A stretch of 64,000 nucleotides of DNA from Callorhinus ursinus. Its lineage: Eukaryota > Chordata > Mammalia > Carnivora > Otariidae. A program made the position numbers and the translations under genes. The stretch lies in the NCBI RefSeq assembly GCF_003265705.1, contig NW_020313057.1, positions 3,197,893 through 3,261,892 of the forward strand. Reading direction: 5' to 3'. Under the pieces are notes generated by a model that saw only the letters and a list, made by a program, of their open reading frames with translations, had not been told where the DNA came from and ran no database searches. Shown here one piece after another: positions 1-11,654 of this stretch. How positions within the stretch are numbered: position 1 is the first letter of the stretch; each line of letters opens with the position of its first letter.

Positions 1-180
1 TAACCAATCTGTGCCTCATTTTCCGCACATGGTAATAATAAATACAAATTCTGCAGATACAATTACTAAACTAATGAACTATTAAACTAGTAATTGTATC
101 TGCAAAATAACCTTGTAATAATGTGTTAATCATTTGTCTAAATAGAAGAGGGCCCAGCACAAGGCAGTGGGTGTCATTAG
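1..180 (+). repeat. MIR SINE remnant, plus orientation
   Basis: The opening bases resemble the MIR core and 3' part (a 'cctcattttccgcacatgg' version of the usual 'cctcagtttcctcatctg', then a data-poor middle and a 'gggcccagcacaaggcagtgggtgt' end like 'agcacagtgcctggcacatag'). It is old and diverged, and the window edge truncates it. The perfect inverted repeat at 52-104 lies inside it. Confidence 0.5.
52..104. repeat. Perfect 17-bp inverted repeat (hairpin)
   Basis: The left arm at 52-68 (tgcagatacaattacta) is the exact reverse complement of the right arm at 88-104, with a 19-nt AT-rich loop at 69-87. The arms have no mismatch although the surrounding MIR is strongly diverged, which argues for a recent local inverted duplication rather than an old inherited structure. 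Confidence 0.9.
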
Positions 181-339
181 TGCTGGGACTCACCCCCCTG
201 AACCTGGGGGACAACCTCTCAGAGCAGGACTCAGAACTGGACACAGGGTCCAAGACAGAGTCCCTCAGGGACCTATAAATAGAACCCATTTTTGAAATCC
301 ATGAGCATTAGTTAATTGTATACATCATCTTGATCTGAA

Positions 340-445
340 GAAGAGAATGATGAGTTGGATCTGGGGGAGGTTAATTAAGTGATTCTTCCAAAGCAACTCA
401 GTAAATCAGCGGTAGAATTGGGATTAGAAGTCTATTTTCCTGTGG
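340..445 (-). repeat. MIR remnant, minus orientation
   Basis: The stretch 'ggttaattaagtgattcttccaaagcaactcagtaaatc...' followed by 'agaattgggattagaagtc' matches the order of the reverse-complement MIR core (gaggttaagtaacttgcccaaggtcac ... gccgggattcgaaccc). It is diverged. Confidence 0.45.
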
Positions 446-2129
446 CTTTCTTGCTTTTCTAGCTTACTGAGCAGTTCTGCTCTGTGATCGTCAACTTCTT
501 TATGTTTCTTCCCGTTGTCCTTGTATGCACGTATTTGCTGTCTTTCTGTTTCAGTGGAAGCTTCTGTCTGTCCATGGTAACACTGTTCTTTAAGTCACCC
601 TGGAAATGAACCTTGCAGTGACCTTGGGTTCCTTTCCCTTCTCTGTCACCAAAATCCACTAACCACCAGCAGTTTCTCTGGGCCTCAGTAAAAGGAACAA
701 CACTGGATGGTTTCAAAGAAACTTTTAGTTCCAAAAGTTTGTCTTGCCAAAGAAAACTAGAGCTGGACAGTAGTTAAAGCAGTAATGCACATATTTATCA
801 GGGCCTAAGGCAATAGCGGAAAAGAGACCTGGGAAAATGGAACTGGGCTCCATTCTGGACACAGCATGGGTCAGTGGGGAATGAGAGCCAAGGAGCAGGG
901 TGGGGGTCGGTGGGTGGGAAATTACTAAGAGGAAGCACAGGTGTGGGAAGCCAGGGTCATGAGACATCACCTGGGGGTGGTGAGGAGTATGGAATTTGAT
1001 AAGATATGGAGGATGGGGATTCTGCGTAAACCAGCTTGACCAGATTCTTGCTACAACTGGGCGATGCAAGCCCACTGAGGACACCAGGACAGACCCCAGA
1101 TGTGGAGGCCTAGAGGAACCTGACTACGGTTTAGTCAAGCAGAGCATCTGTGTTGGTTTCCATGTCTGTGTCTTCTTCCAGTCACACCCACCTCTTGTAC
1201 CCATCCCCTGTGCCATTTCCCCAGCCCGTTCCACGTTCTGCACCATGTAGCCCCTGAGCCAAACAGAACGGGAAAGAGTCTAGGTTTTTCTCTTTCCGAA
1301 GCTACAACCTGTTCCACTCACGGCTTGGAAAACGGTCCCTCCTCCTTCAGGCTCATAGATGGCCATTCCATCCATTGGAACAAATTCCCCTCATGGCACC
1401 TCCGCATGATAATACCCTTTGAGTGACACAGATTGCGCTGAGACAGAACCAAACATACGATAACACCACCAACAGCAGATAAAAAAATGCTGTACACATT
1501 TATTGCCAGTGAGGTGGTTTAGAGCAGAAACCCATGAGGGTTTCATGCTTTTCAATTTGGGAAATGTAAATTGTATATGATGCAGAGCAAAGATAATTAT
1601 CTGTACTATTTAAAAGATTCACCTGAACACAATAAATTAAAAAAAAAAAAACAGGAACAAGAGAAATAAGAAAGAATTCTTCGAGTTATTAGACCCCTGC
1701 TTTCCCTCCCTTCTCCCCCCTCCCTGCCTCAGAACCAGTTCCCAGGGGAGTCCCAGGAGTCCCCTTTTCTCCAGAGGAAGACACCAGTGACCATAACTGA
1801 TTGCTAAAGCTGCCAGGAGCAGTGCTTATTTGCATTTTCACACAACCTCGAGTCAAATGAATGAACTTCCAAGGAGGAAGTTTCAAGAATCAGCAGGTGG
1901 GGAGACTTTGGGGGGTGGGGGCGGTTTACACCCTCCTCTTCCACTCACGTATGTTGCTCCACATTTTAGCACCTTTTCAGTTTGAGCATTTTATTGCAGT
2001 TCTTTTAAACTCTCAGTTTGTCCTCACTTACTGAAAAAGATACATATATTCTACCTTTGGGCACCATTTTTATTACACCAGCAACATCACCTGGGCAGTT
2101 AGATGTGGCAGGAAGATCCAAGCTCAGAT
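446..2129. other. No supported gene or recognisable repeat
   Basis: The sequence is mostly unique. The longest open frames (about 120 codons on minus at 725-1084, 91 codons on minus at 459-734) have no recognisable domain, splice context or codon pattern. There is an A-rich run around 1640-1652 and a short G-rich stretch around 1908-1923. Confidence 0.6.
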
Positions 2130-2285
2130 ATCTCTAATGCTTTTGGGTTTTTAGTCTATCGTTCAAAATACTCTCCGGCTTTAAGGACTTCTGACTCCAT
2201 TCTCAGTTTCCCTCATCTGTAAAGGTGGCTGTTGGGTTATATTATCTCTCAAGGTCTCTTGCAGGTTTGGAAAGTCCTTGATGCT
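2130..2285 (+). repeat. Possible MIR remnant
   Basis: 'ttctcagtttccctcatctgtaaaggtggctgttgggtt' at about 2200-2240 matches the most conserved MIR core. The flanks are too diverged to set ends. Confidence 0.5.
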
Positions 2286-2733
2286 AGTAATGATTCAAAC
2301 ACGGGTTTGGGGGAGGTTATTATGCAAACGCTTCAAATCCGTGTCCTAGAGCCAATTTCCAGTTAAGGATGTATTTCTTAGTGCTTCTGCTTCTTTCAGT
2401 TCTCTTTGGGTATGTGATGGGTTTTTGACAGTATTTGTACTCTGAGAAGCAGTCACCATGAGATTACAGCTTTTGAAGGGTCAGCATTTTACTAGGTCAC
2501 ATTTTCTGCTTAAATTGCTTGACAGTTTCCCTTAATAGCAGAGAGTACACTTTACTTAGGAAACCTGTGCTCAACAATTTAGAGAATGTCACCAGAACAT
2601 ATATATAAATGATGCACACATCTTGAATAACCATTATGGCATGACAGAGAGGATGCCTACTCAAGGGGTAAAAGCTGAGAAAGCTGGAACTTTCTGACAA
2701 AAAAATCTTTTCTGTTAATTAGCACCTTTGTTT

Positions 2734-2978
2734 AAAAAATACTTTTTTCGGGCGCCTGGGTGGCTCAGTTAGTTAAGCGACTGCCTTCGGCTCAGGTCAT
2801 GATCCTGGAGTCCCGGGATCGAGTCCCGCATCGGGCTCCCTGCTCAGCAGGGAGTCTGCTTCTCCCTCTGACCCTCTTCCCTCTCGTGCTCTCTATCTCT
2901 CATTCTCTCTCTCTCTCAAATAAATAAATAAAATCTTAAAAAATAAAAAGAAAAAAATAAATAAAAAATACTTTTTTC
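2734..2978 (+). mobile_element. Can-SINE, full length, young, perfect 16-bp TSD
   Basis: The tRNA-Lys-derived head begins near 2750 with gggcgcctgggtggctcag, including the A-box-like 'tggctcagttagttaagcg' and the B-box-like 'gggatcgagtcccgcatc'. A CT-rich tract (about 2860-2920) and an AATAAATAAATAAAATCTT A-rich tail follow. The duplication aaaaaatacttttttc is identical at 2734-2749 and 2963-2978. The body differs from the 54.46 kb copy at only about four bases plus one CT-repeat unit. It is non-autonomous and would have depended on L1 enzymes to move. Confidence 0.97.
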
Positions 2979-3526
2979 TGTTTCTTTTATTGTCTTCATG
3001 TATAATAGAGCTTTTTATCACATATTAGTGATCCTAGTAAAGGCAGTCACTCCAACCCTGCTTTTCACATGACCCTTCCTTTGTGACAATATAGCCTATT
3101 ACCACAAATATGCATTTCTCAATGTTTCGAGGGAAGTGAGATTTTTTAGTCAACCAACCTTTATTCAATTCAGTCACTGTGCCAGGCATCAGAGAATCCA
3201 GAGACACAAGAAGCTGGTGATATGGTGGGTCACACAGGCACACCAAACTTGAAACCAGAAAGACCACATGGCGAGAAGCACTGGAGAGAAGGAAGTAGAA
3301 GCAAGCAGAGGTGATGAGGAAGTGTGGAGGAAGGAAGGAATTGATCTTGCCTGTGGGTGGGGAGGCTGGGGAGGACTTCAGGACAACAGGGGAGGCTTCG
3401 CAGGAAACGGGAGCTCTGAGGTGCTCCTTAAAGGAGAAAGGGGATTTCACTAGGTAGATGGGATGAGTATAGAGGTGTGGAGGAAAGGGTTATGGGCAAG
3501 AGGAGCAGCTCCGGGGAAATAATAAA

Positions 3527-3528
<2 letters not shown>

Positions 3529-3565
<37 letters not shown>
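3529..3565. repeat. (GT)n microsatellite
   Basis: An uninterrupted run of about 18 GT units ends in 'tgtatgc'. The open frames crossing it are repeat artefacts. Confidence 0.98.
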
Positions 3566-3568
<3 letters not shown>

Positions 3569-4059
3569 CAAAGAGATTTATTATAAGGAATTGGCTCATT
3601 CAGAGGCTGACAAGTCCCAAGATCTACAGGGTGAGTCAGCAAGCTGCAGATGTAGGAGAGCCAATGGTATAGTTCCAGCCCAAGTCTGAAGGTCTGAGAA
3701 CCAGGAGAACCAGTGCTGTAAGATCTAATCCAAAGGCTGGCAGGCTTGAGACTCAGGAATAGCCAGTGCTTCAGTTGTAGTCCCAAGGCAGGGAAAAAAC
3801 TCATGTCCCAATCTAAGGAAGTCAACCAGGAAGAATTCCCTCTCACTCTGGGGCGGGTCAGCCCTTTGTTCTATTCAGGCCTTCAACGGATTGGATGAGG
3901 CCCACCCACATTACAGAGAGCAATCTGCCCTACTCAGTCTACCAATTTTAATATTAATCTTATCCAAAAATACTCTCACAGACACATTCAAATAATGTTT
4001 GACCAAATATCTGGGCACCCCATGACCAGTGAGGTTGACACATAAAATTAACCGTCACA
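3566..4059. repeat. LTR-like dispersed repeat, family unassigned
   Basis: The text 'gagatttattataaggaattggctcattcagaggctgacaag', 'caacggattggatgaggcccacccacattacag' and the end 'gttgacacataaaattaac...tcaca' match a common mammalian dispersed repeat that I recognise but cannot name with certainty. It follows the GT run directly. No coding content is evident. Confidence 0.5.
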
Positions 4060-4204
4060 GACTGGGCAAAGGCAGAGTGGTGAGTAAATGTTCAGCATGT
4101 TTCAGGATGAATCCCTTGAGGGAGAATGCTGGATGATGGTTAATTTTATGGGAAGAAATGGGAGATAAGGTTGAATAGGTAGCACAGGGTCCCATTGTGA
4201 AGGG

Positions 4205-4350
4205 GCTCCAGTGCCCTGCTCTCTGGGCCTCTTTTTCTTACTTATAAAATGGTGTTAAAAATGCTTGCCTCACAGCTGGTGTAGGATTTCAACACAATCC
4301 CTGAAGTGGTTCACGCAATGCTTGGCACTTACTGGGTGCTCACTAAATAT
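4205..4350 (+). repeat. MIR remnant, plus orientation
   Basis: 'ctgggcctctttttcttacttataaaatggtgtta' and 'atgcttggcacttactgggtgctcactaaatat' follow the MIR core and 3' end in the right order. Confidence 0.65.
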
Positions 4351-4973
4351 CCGTACCTTCCCTTATGTGTTCTGAGGGGCACTGTTCAAGGCTCCTTCTC
4401 TACCCATTCCTGGTAGAGGAAAATATCAGATCACCGCTGCCTCTTAAGCTCAGTAAACATATCCAGACTCCATCTCTTTGAAATTTTCCTTCTCCCTGGA
4501 GTGTGTCTTCTTGCCAGAGCCTGCACCCTGCACTCAAGCCCCTTCGGACAGACGCTTCTTTGGGACATTCTGCCCAGCCTCTCCCATAGCCCTTTGTGGC
4601 GGAGGCTCGGCTGTCCTGGGGGCACATGCAGGCCAGTCACCTGTCATTTTGCCTGATCCAGGCCCCAGGGAAATCACACTTCTAGCCAGACCTCAGCACT
4701 GCTGGGCCTCTGCTCTGAGTGGGATAGTGACAAACCTACTTCGCTGAGGAGCTCAGGCCTTATTCTGTGGAAAATGGGGAAATTTGAAGGATGTTGAGTA
4801 GAACAATGACATGATTATATATTTATGTATAATGAGGGTGATGAAGTGATGGCCGTTCCTTCTCATTCCCATAAATGTGTGAAGGAATATATATCAACAC
4901 ACAGGGAGAAGATAAAACCACAGTGAGGTAAGGTCTAAGGAGAAAACTCTGGGGCCACCAACATTTCAGGAGA

Positions 4974-5180
4974 ACATGCCTGGGTGGCTCAGTTAAGCAA
5001 CTCCCTTTGGCTTAGGTCATGATCCCGGGGTCCTGGGATTGAGCCCCACACTGGGCTCCCTGCTCAGTGGGGATCTGCTTCTCCCTCTCCCTCTGCTCCT
5101 CCTCCCTGCCCATGCTCTCACTGTCTTCTCTCTCAAATAAATAAATAAAATATTAAAAAAAGAAAAAAAAAGAAAAGAGA
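4974..5180 (+). mobile_element. Can-SINE, older copy
   Basis: The head is 'tgcctgggtggctcagttaagcaactccctttggc'. The promoter-like 'gggattgagccccacactgg', a CT-rich tract and an AAATAAATAAATAAAATATT tail follow. Many substitutions and a deletion relative to the 2.75 kb copy mark it as older. I found no clear target-site duplication. Confidence 0.92.
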
Positions 5181-6554
5181 AACTCAGAATAAATGCTCAG
5201 AGAGGAGAACCAGGGCTGGTGCCAAGGAAGAGAAGGGAAGAAATATTTTTAGGGAGAAGGGGTTGATGCCCAGCTTCAGAGGTCAAGTATAGAGGAGATG
5301 GAAAATTTAATCTCTCAGATCTTCATAAATAATAATGGGAAGTTAATGCCCATCTCAACAGGTTATAGTGGGTATTAAATAACATGTCCAAAGTGCTCAG
5401 GACACTCATTGACAAATGGTAGATTCTGAAATCCGTGTTGAAAATTTCTTTATGTGAATCTGGAACTTTGGATTTAGGTATCCTTCAAAATATAGAGGCA
5501 TACAGTTTAAAATGAATAATAAAGAAAATAAGCAATATGTTTGTTAAAATCTATCTTTCAGTCGTAGGGGCTCTTTGTCTTTTCAGCAGTATGTGAACAT
5601 ATACAAGGAGTGAAGAAAGGGAATTACAGCTTGCGCAGGAAAGTCATAGAAATTGGTATTTGAAGGGTTTCCAGAAGGGCTGAACCAACTCTGATGGCCA
5701 AGAAGACAAGAATGACAATATGTCTTATAAGAAACATGTTTTTGATAGAATTTATTAACTTTCTTAATCAACAGAGATAAGAGTATTGTTTAGTCCATGA
5801 CTTCAGTGACCTTTAATATGTGCCATTTAAGAAACAGAATGATAGTTGACTCAAACACACATACTGTGAAACAAGTTATACTCTTCAGATGCTGCATATT
5901 ACACGACCATTGTATCTCTGATGTCCTACTGTTGTTACAGCTGTACTTTGATTGGCAACTTCCAAACAACCGTTGGCTTCATTCGACATACACATTTCTT
6001 CCTGTTTCTGCTATTTGCACATAATAACATACAGGTGATTACAAAAATGTCTAACAACCAACAGGACATAGGTATTTGCCACTCAGAATGGTTGCTGTTC
6101 ATAGCATTGGAGCCAGATCCCAGAGGCCCTAGCCATCTGGATCACAGACAGGTTCAGAGGTCCTGGAAAAGCGGCAGAGTGGCTTGACAGTCCAGGTTAT
6201 GGGGACGAGGACACTATAGCAGTCCAGACTATGGGGCTCAAGGTCATGGCTTGGGAGATGTGTCAGTATTTTAATGACTAGTGTAGCCATAGTGATTGTA
6301 CTAGCTGAATATCATGGATGCTCGTAGGTAGGTTGAAATCACTAGGCCTCCAATTTTCTACTGGTTCATTCTCTCAGCAGCATTGGGAAGTTAGGAAAGC
6401 AAGTTAAATTTATTTATTTTGTTACTATTGTCATCAACATTTACTGCATTACTAGAAATAGATCATTATGTTAGGAAGAAGATGAGCTATAAAGCTATAG
6501 AGATTCTTTTCCACTAGCCAGAGTTGTATTCAGCCACTTTGTCCTATCCACCAT
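5181..6554. other. Unique sequence, nothing supported
   Basis: AT-moderate sequence. Open frames at 5583-5771 (minus) and 5797-6187 (plus) show no domain, signal or splice context. No RNA gene was recognised. Confidence 0.55.
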
Positions 6555-6672
6555 ATTGGAAAATCCTGGATACCAAAGGCACATACATCTTAGTCACCTT
6601 GGTGTATTCAGCACCGAACACTGAGCGAGGCACGGAGAAAGTGATCAATAAAACTTTGCAAATGAATGAACA
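6555..6672 (+). repeat. L2 LINE 3' end remnant
   Basis: 'gcacatacatcttagtcaccttggtgtattcagcaccgaacactgagcgaggcacggag...aataaaactttgcaaatgaatgaa' matches the L2 3' end in spacing and in the terminal GAATGAA-type motif. Confidence 0.6.
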
Positions 6673-9662
6673 CGCTTGTTCTTGATTCCTTCAGAATTCA
6701 GAGCTAGTTGAAAACTTGATGACCTGGTTTCCATTCCCTTCAAGTAAATATGTTTGACACCATTTAGTCCCTTGCCTTACCTGCTAGAATGCTGAGGTTG
6801 TCTTTTGTACATAACAGTTTGCTTCTTATTGTGAAGAGCTTGCCCACGCTTGCTTACCAGTGTAGAGTGCAGAGCAGCTTTCTTCAAAGTATACTGGTGT
6901 GCCCTGCCCCAAAGTGCTTCCCATAGAAAAAACACTTGGGACTTTATTCTATCTTATAAGAGAAGGAAAAGAGACAGGTATGAAAATGTGTTCAGACAGA
7001 ATTAAAATTAAATTAGAGAATGGAGAGAGGGCAGCAGAACATCCGTGCATATTCAGAGGTAGAAAAAATACATAAGCAATTGGCAGCTAATGAGAAGAGA
7101 GATGATCATGGGTAGGCAAGGAAGCTGGGGGGCAAGGAGGGGCAGGGAACAGGGAACCACATCTCAGAGGTATTTATATTCAGTGAAAGCAGGGTTTCCT
7201 GGGCTACGCAGCATGAATTTTTATCATGCCTCTCTACTCATCTCTACTCTGCTTCAATCACTTCACTCATATTAGGCAAACAACTTCTTGATGTCAAAAT
7301 CAGCGTATACTGCTGGCTCTCTAGTCATGAGGCAAAATTCAAAGGGTGGGAGTTTCACTGGGAGAGGAAGAAAGAGAGAAAGGCACCAAACCAACTCCAA
7401 GCTTCCGTTCAGTCAAATCCAACACCTTTTGGTCACTTTTCTTCACTTCAAAACCCACACATTCCCAGACAGAACTGAAGCCCAGCTCAAACAGCTCAAT
7501 GTTCCTGCACGTAGACTGCAAATCTTATTTCAGAGTCCGAACGCATCCTTCCACTGGGGAGGAGAGTTATTCCCGAAGAGGAAGACGATTGATTTTTAAT
7601 GACTTAAGGTCCAAATTATACTTGTTCCACTCCAGTGGAAGGGAAACAAAGCTGAATTAGCCAGACTCTCCCTGTAGGAGCCACCTTATGAAAATTCGTC
7701 CATGTGTGCTGGCTTTTGGGAGATCAGAATAGCACGACCCTCCGTGGCTTCACCTAATGACACAGCTCTTGTTGAGCTGCCATAATGGGCAAGTGCAAAT
7801 AGTTGAGGGGGGAGGGGAGTGACAGTAAACATGACCTGTTACCTGGCAGGGAAGTGGATGAGACAGGTGCATCCTCCGGATTCTCGCTGAGATTCAGCAT
7901 TGCTTCCTTTGGCAGTGCCTGATTTGCTCTTGCTCTCATGCTCCTACAAAATGCATGGTGCTAATTATGAGCACTAGAAACCCACCATTTCCTAGGGATT
8001 AATTAACAATGAGGTGATAGGAAAGCCTTGAGTAGCCTGGCTAGAAAGGGCAGTGGGAGGGTCAGGGCTGACCTTGATGACTAGGGAATCAGGATTGGGG
8101 GATGGGGTGAGGAGGGGCTCAGGGTATATTCACAATCACTTGAGCATTTGGAATTCATCTCTTGATGCTGTACCTCTGACAGCTTGAAAAACTGAATCTG
8201 AAAGTCAAATTTTTAGTTTAATACTGCTGATAGACGGAGTGCTTGTTTTCTTATTTTGTAAAAACAAATATCCACGGAAATAGAGTGGCAGATGACTTGT
8301 GTAGCTTCTAGTCCTAAAAAAAATAATAGCTCCTCAAAATCTTTTTGGTTTCCCTTTTACGTAATTGATGAGGGTATCGTGTTTTCTGGGCCCTGCCAGC
8401 ATCAGGTTTGTGACCATGTGTCTCTCACCTGAGTTGAGTCCTCAACCTCAGTTCACCTCCTAATTTTTCTTTTATCTCCCTTGTCAACAGCCAGACAGGG
8501 GTAGTGTGCACTCTTCTCCTCACTGCCTAGGTCTCCAGCATTATCTCCACTTCCTTCAGCCTTCCGTCCTCATGCTTGTCCAGCCAGCCATCCAGTCATG
8601 CTTTCCAAGTCTCATCCCCAAAAGATTTCAAGACATCTTACAAAGCACATGCCTTACAATAGAAGAGGAACGAAGAAAGAAAGACGAAGGGAAAATGGTA
8701 AAAGGAAGCCCAGGGTACAGTGGCCCAGCCACGGCCATCAGACTCTCCCCGTATGGCCCATGGTCCTATTTCTTGTTGAGATGGCCAAGCATCTAGAGAC
8801 TGTGCTGCCTGGGTGTGAGAGACCCACGGATGCTTTGAAAACATATGGCCAAATGTCCACCTCGTTTTTATATTCTCAAACATTGCTTTGTCACCTAAAA
8901 TCAAACTGTTCCGTTATTTACTTAATTTTCATAGGCTGGCTTTATACCTAAAGCCTACAGACTTTCAGAAACTGGTATTTTATTAGCCCCAAATAGCAAT
9001 ATACCAAGGACCCCTTAGTAAAACATCATCTTTTCCTGCTAATTCAATATCAGTTAATTCTACCATATGCTGAATCGAAATCACTTTTGTCAGCAGTGTT
9101 GTTCCTTCCACAGCCAAAATCTTGAACCCAGTCTTCTGAAGTTTGGTAAGAATTAACTTACTCAAATTTTGGTGATTTTTTGCCCCCCTACATATTCTGA
9201 TCTCCCTGATCAGGGCACAAGGGTAACATAGGACTAGCTCTTCATAAACTAGAGAACCAGGATGGCTGCCCTGCCTTTAGAGTTCGAATGGTACAATGAT
9301 ATACTTGTGGCGTTGTTGAATCTACTTGGCACTATGATAGGAGCTCAACTCCTGTTCAGTAGGTCACAGCGGGCCCACACTGTGCCTGAGGCAGAATAAA
9401 ACCAGTTTCCCTCCACCCATAGTGTGACTCACAGAGAACAGGACTGGGCTGGGGATGCACCTCACTTGTGGCTTCCCACAAGTGGGCCCTCACATGGTTG
9501 AGCCTGCGACTGAGCCCCAGGATGGCCATGGTGTGCCCTGCTCCTCAGCTCACGTGGCAGCCACTGCCCTCCCACCTGCCATGTGCAGGTAAAACTCTCA
9601 TATCAAATGGAAGCTTTTAGAAGAGAGGAATGGAAGATAGTAGAAAAGACGCAAGGCCCAGC
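6673..9662. other. Largely unique sequence, no supported gene
   Basis: Overlapping short frames occur at 7288-7660 and 8506-8951, the latter on both strands with no bias to one. None has a recognisable motif. No SINE or LTR was seen. This is one of the longest stretches without a recognisable repeat. Confidence 0.5.
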
Positions 9663-10085
9663 TGTCTTAGCTCAGGCTGCTACCAAAAACTGGTCATAAG
9701 CAGGGACGTTTAAACAACAAACATTTATTTCTCACAGTTCTTGAGGCTGGGAGGTCCACGATCAAGGTGTGGGCAGAATCCGTGTCTGGGGAGAGTCCTC
9801 TTCATGGTTTGCAGACACCTGCCTTCTCATTTTGTCCTCACATGGCTTCTCCTTGGTGTCTGCATGCAGAGAAGGAAGGAGGCGGGCAGCAGGAGGGCGA
9901 TGAGGCAGAATTTTGTGTCCCTTCCTCTTTTTATAAGGACAGTAATCCCATCACGGGGGTCCTGCTCCCATGACCTCATCGTACCCTAACCATCTCCCAA
10001 AGGCCACATCTCCAAATACCATCACGTTGGGAATTAGGCCTTCAACCTATGACTTTGAGGGGGTACAAACATTCCGCCCGGAGCA
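9663..10085 (-). mobile_element. Solo LTR, MaLR-like, minus orientation, perfect 5-bp TSD
   Basis: The copy starts TGTCTTAGCTCAGGCTGCTAC and runs through 'ctcacagttcttgaggctgggaggtcc', 'tataaggacagtaatcccatca' and 'tctccaaataccatcac' to a terminal CA at 10085. The 5-bp target duplication ccagc is perfect (9658-9662 and 10086-10090), which is the usual size for ERVL-MaLR. Only the LTR is present, with no internal retroviral sequence. The family is not resolved by eye. Confidence 0.8.
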
Positions 10086-10649
10086 CCAGCTTTTGTCCTC
10101 CAGCTCTGCTTTGTCTTCCCTCCTTCCCGTGACGAGAGCCTCACCGGTTGCCCAAGTGCCCGTGGGGAGGCAGACAGGGTCCAGTGTGGCGGCAGCCACC
10201 TCAGCTGAATGGTCAGAGACATTGAGGTGAACACGGCCTGCTGGCAGCTCCCGCGAGCCCCTGGCACACCCCGCTCTCCACAGCACCCTTGCTCCGTTCT
10301 CCTTTTCCCTCAGTAGTTCTTGGTCCGTTTGGTTGACAACTTGAAATGCGTGGCTCTCTGGCAACTCCCACTTGACGTGTGTGTGTGAATTTCATGCCCC
10401 ATTGGTCAGGATAAGAAATTGGAAATTGCCTGTGTGCCTGCAGACCAGAGGGTCACTGCCAGTGAAGCAGGGGTCTTCAGACGGGAGAACGGAGCCAGGC
10501 TGTTTGGATCGGGAGCGAAGAGGTCCTTGCCGTGGTGAAAGAGACAGGACAGAGGTCTGGGGTTTTTCCGCAGCCCCATTCCCAGCCCTGACAGCATTTT
10601 GCAGACCTTGCAGAGGAGGCAGAGGAGCCCTCCCGGGTCAATAACGTAC
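10086..10649. other. GC-richer unique sequence beside LTR
   Basis: This 560-bp stretch has scattered CpGs (for example around 10130-10270) and short frames in several phases on both strands. None is convincing as coding. Confidence 0.4.
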
Positions 10650-10797
10650 AGAAAAGGATCCCATCCATCTCGTGGTGCAGCGTGTTGGTTGCCTCTATCT
10701 CCCGAGCCAAGATTTTACAATGTATTCTCATCTGTGCCCAAATTTCCTGTAATGGACTGACGGTGGATCCGAGAGTTGAGATGAAAGCCTTAGACAT
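10650..10797 (-). other. Weak exon candidate (helical, charged reading frame)
   Basis: Reading on minus from an ATG at 10797, the frame is open through about 49 codons to a possible GTACGT donor (10649-10644) and stays open beyond it to 10477. The composition is protein-like: alternating hydrophobic and charged residues around W20, R24, K29, R33, E34, E36, H41, E43 and D45, with a predicted amphipathic helix. The pattern loosely recalls coiled-coil or F-BAR-type helices, but I do not recognise the protein. The upstream acceptor context is poor and the donor non-consensus, so it may equally be an exon fossil or chance. Confidence 0.15.
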
Positions 10798-11654
10798 TTG
10801 TTACGGGAGCCGGGGCAGCCACACAGCTGAGCCACAGACACTCCACTAAGTTATGCTGTCTGTTTTGTTTATGCTTTGGATCTGGGTCCTTTTGAACGGT
10901 CATGCTTAACTGGACTGCAAACCCAAGGCTGAATATTGAGCCAGCATGACCCAGGAAAGACGGCGTAGAGGAGGCAGCCGTGTGTCTGGGGCCGGGGACT
11001 GTGGGCGTCAGACCTGGCTCAACAGCCAGAGGTTGGCTCTCCGTCTCCACCTTCCAACCTCCAGCCGCCCTGGAGCTCCCCCAGTGCGGCCGTATCATCA
11101 GCCTCTCTTCTCTCTGGTGGTTTTGCCAGTCCTGGTATTCTGGGTGTGGCCTAATTAGAGGAGAAGTTTGTCAACTCTGCAATTCACTGTTTCCTTTGTT
11201 CTAGCAAAAGTATAATTTGGGGATTATGTGTGGGTGACTTCCATAGTACAGATGCTGCAGTGAGATGCTTATGGTGTAACAGGGCCAATTACAGAACTGT
11301 GGCCCTGGCACATGACAGTGTAGCGCTGTCTGGTGCAGCGCACCCCTTCTGAAGGAGCAGCCGCCCTGCACTCTTGTCCAGACCAAAGAGGCCAGATCCC
11401 ACCTGGGTACATCACACTTGGACACAAGCTTGAGCCCCGCTGACCTGGCAACAGGTTGTAAGTCCTACTGGAGAATTTAGAAATCGTGGAGGCTCGATCC
11501 CAGGCCAAACAGACTTCAGGGCCTGCTGGGAGCCGGAAGTTGGGAGTTTTGAGATAAAGGTACCAAGCCTTGTTTCCTATGTCAAAGAAATCTACACGTA
11601 TTTACAAATGTGTGCATGCAGTTAGGTAGCCATGCCTATGCCTGAGCTGTGCAG
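10798..11654. other. Unique sequence, nothing supported
   Basis: Short overlapping frames appear on both strands with no recognisable domain. No repeats were recognised. Confidence 0.5.

Larger units (their letters stand above)
3155..5280 (+). repeat. Old dispersed repeat carrying nested insertions
   Basis: Three pieces look like one ancient mammalian dispersed element: about 3155-3470 ('cctttattcaattcagtcactgtgccaggcatc', then a purine-rich part), 4060-4200 ('tttcaggatgaatcccttgagggagaatgctgg') and 4740-4860 ('aggccttattctgtggaaaatggggaaatttgaaggatg', 'agaacaatgacatgatt'). The order fits a single element later split by the CA-repeat/LTR-like block, a MIR and a SINE. I cannot name the family. 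Similar text recurs at 13770-14190, 19290-19590, 24300-24540 and 41228-41330. Confidence 0.4.

Noticed and set aside
2750..2830. tRNA-Lys-like gene
   Set aside because: The promoter-like boxes belong to the Can-SINE head. The rest of the SINE and its target duplications follow, so it is not a tRNA gene.
3477..3689. CV-repeat protein frames over the GT microsatellites (also at 15.7 kb and 38.9 kb)
   Set aside because: Pure microsatellite translation.
9663..10085. Endogenous retrovirus with coding regions
   Set aside because: Only isolated LTR-type sequences occur here and at 22.8, 27.6 and 36.7 kb. No gag, pol or env-like frame is next to any of them.
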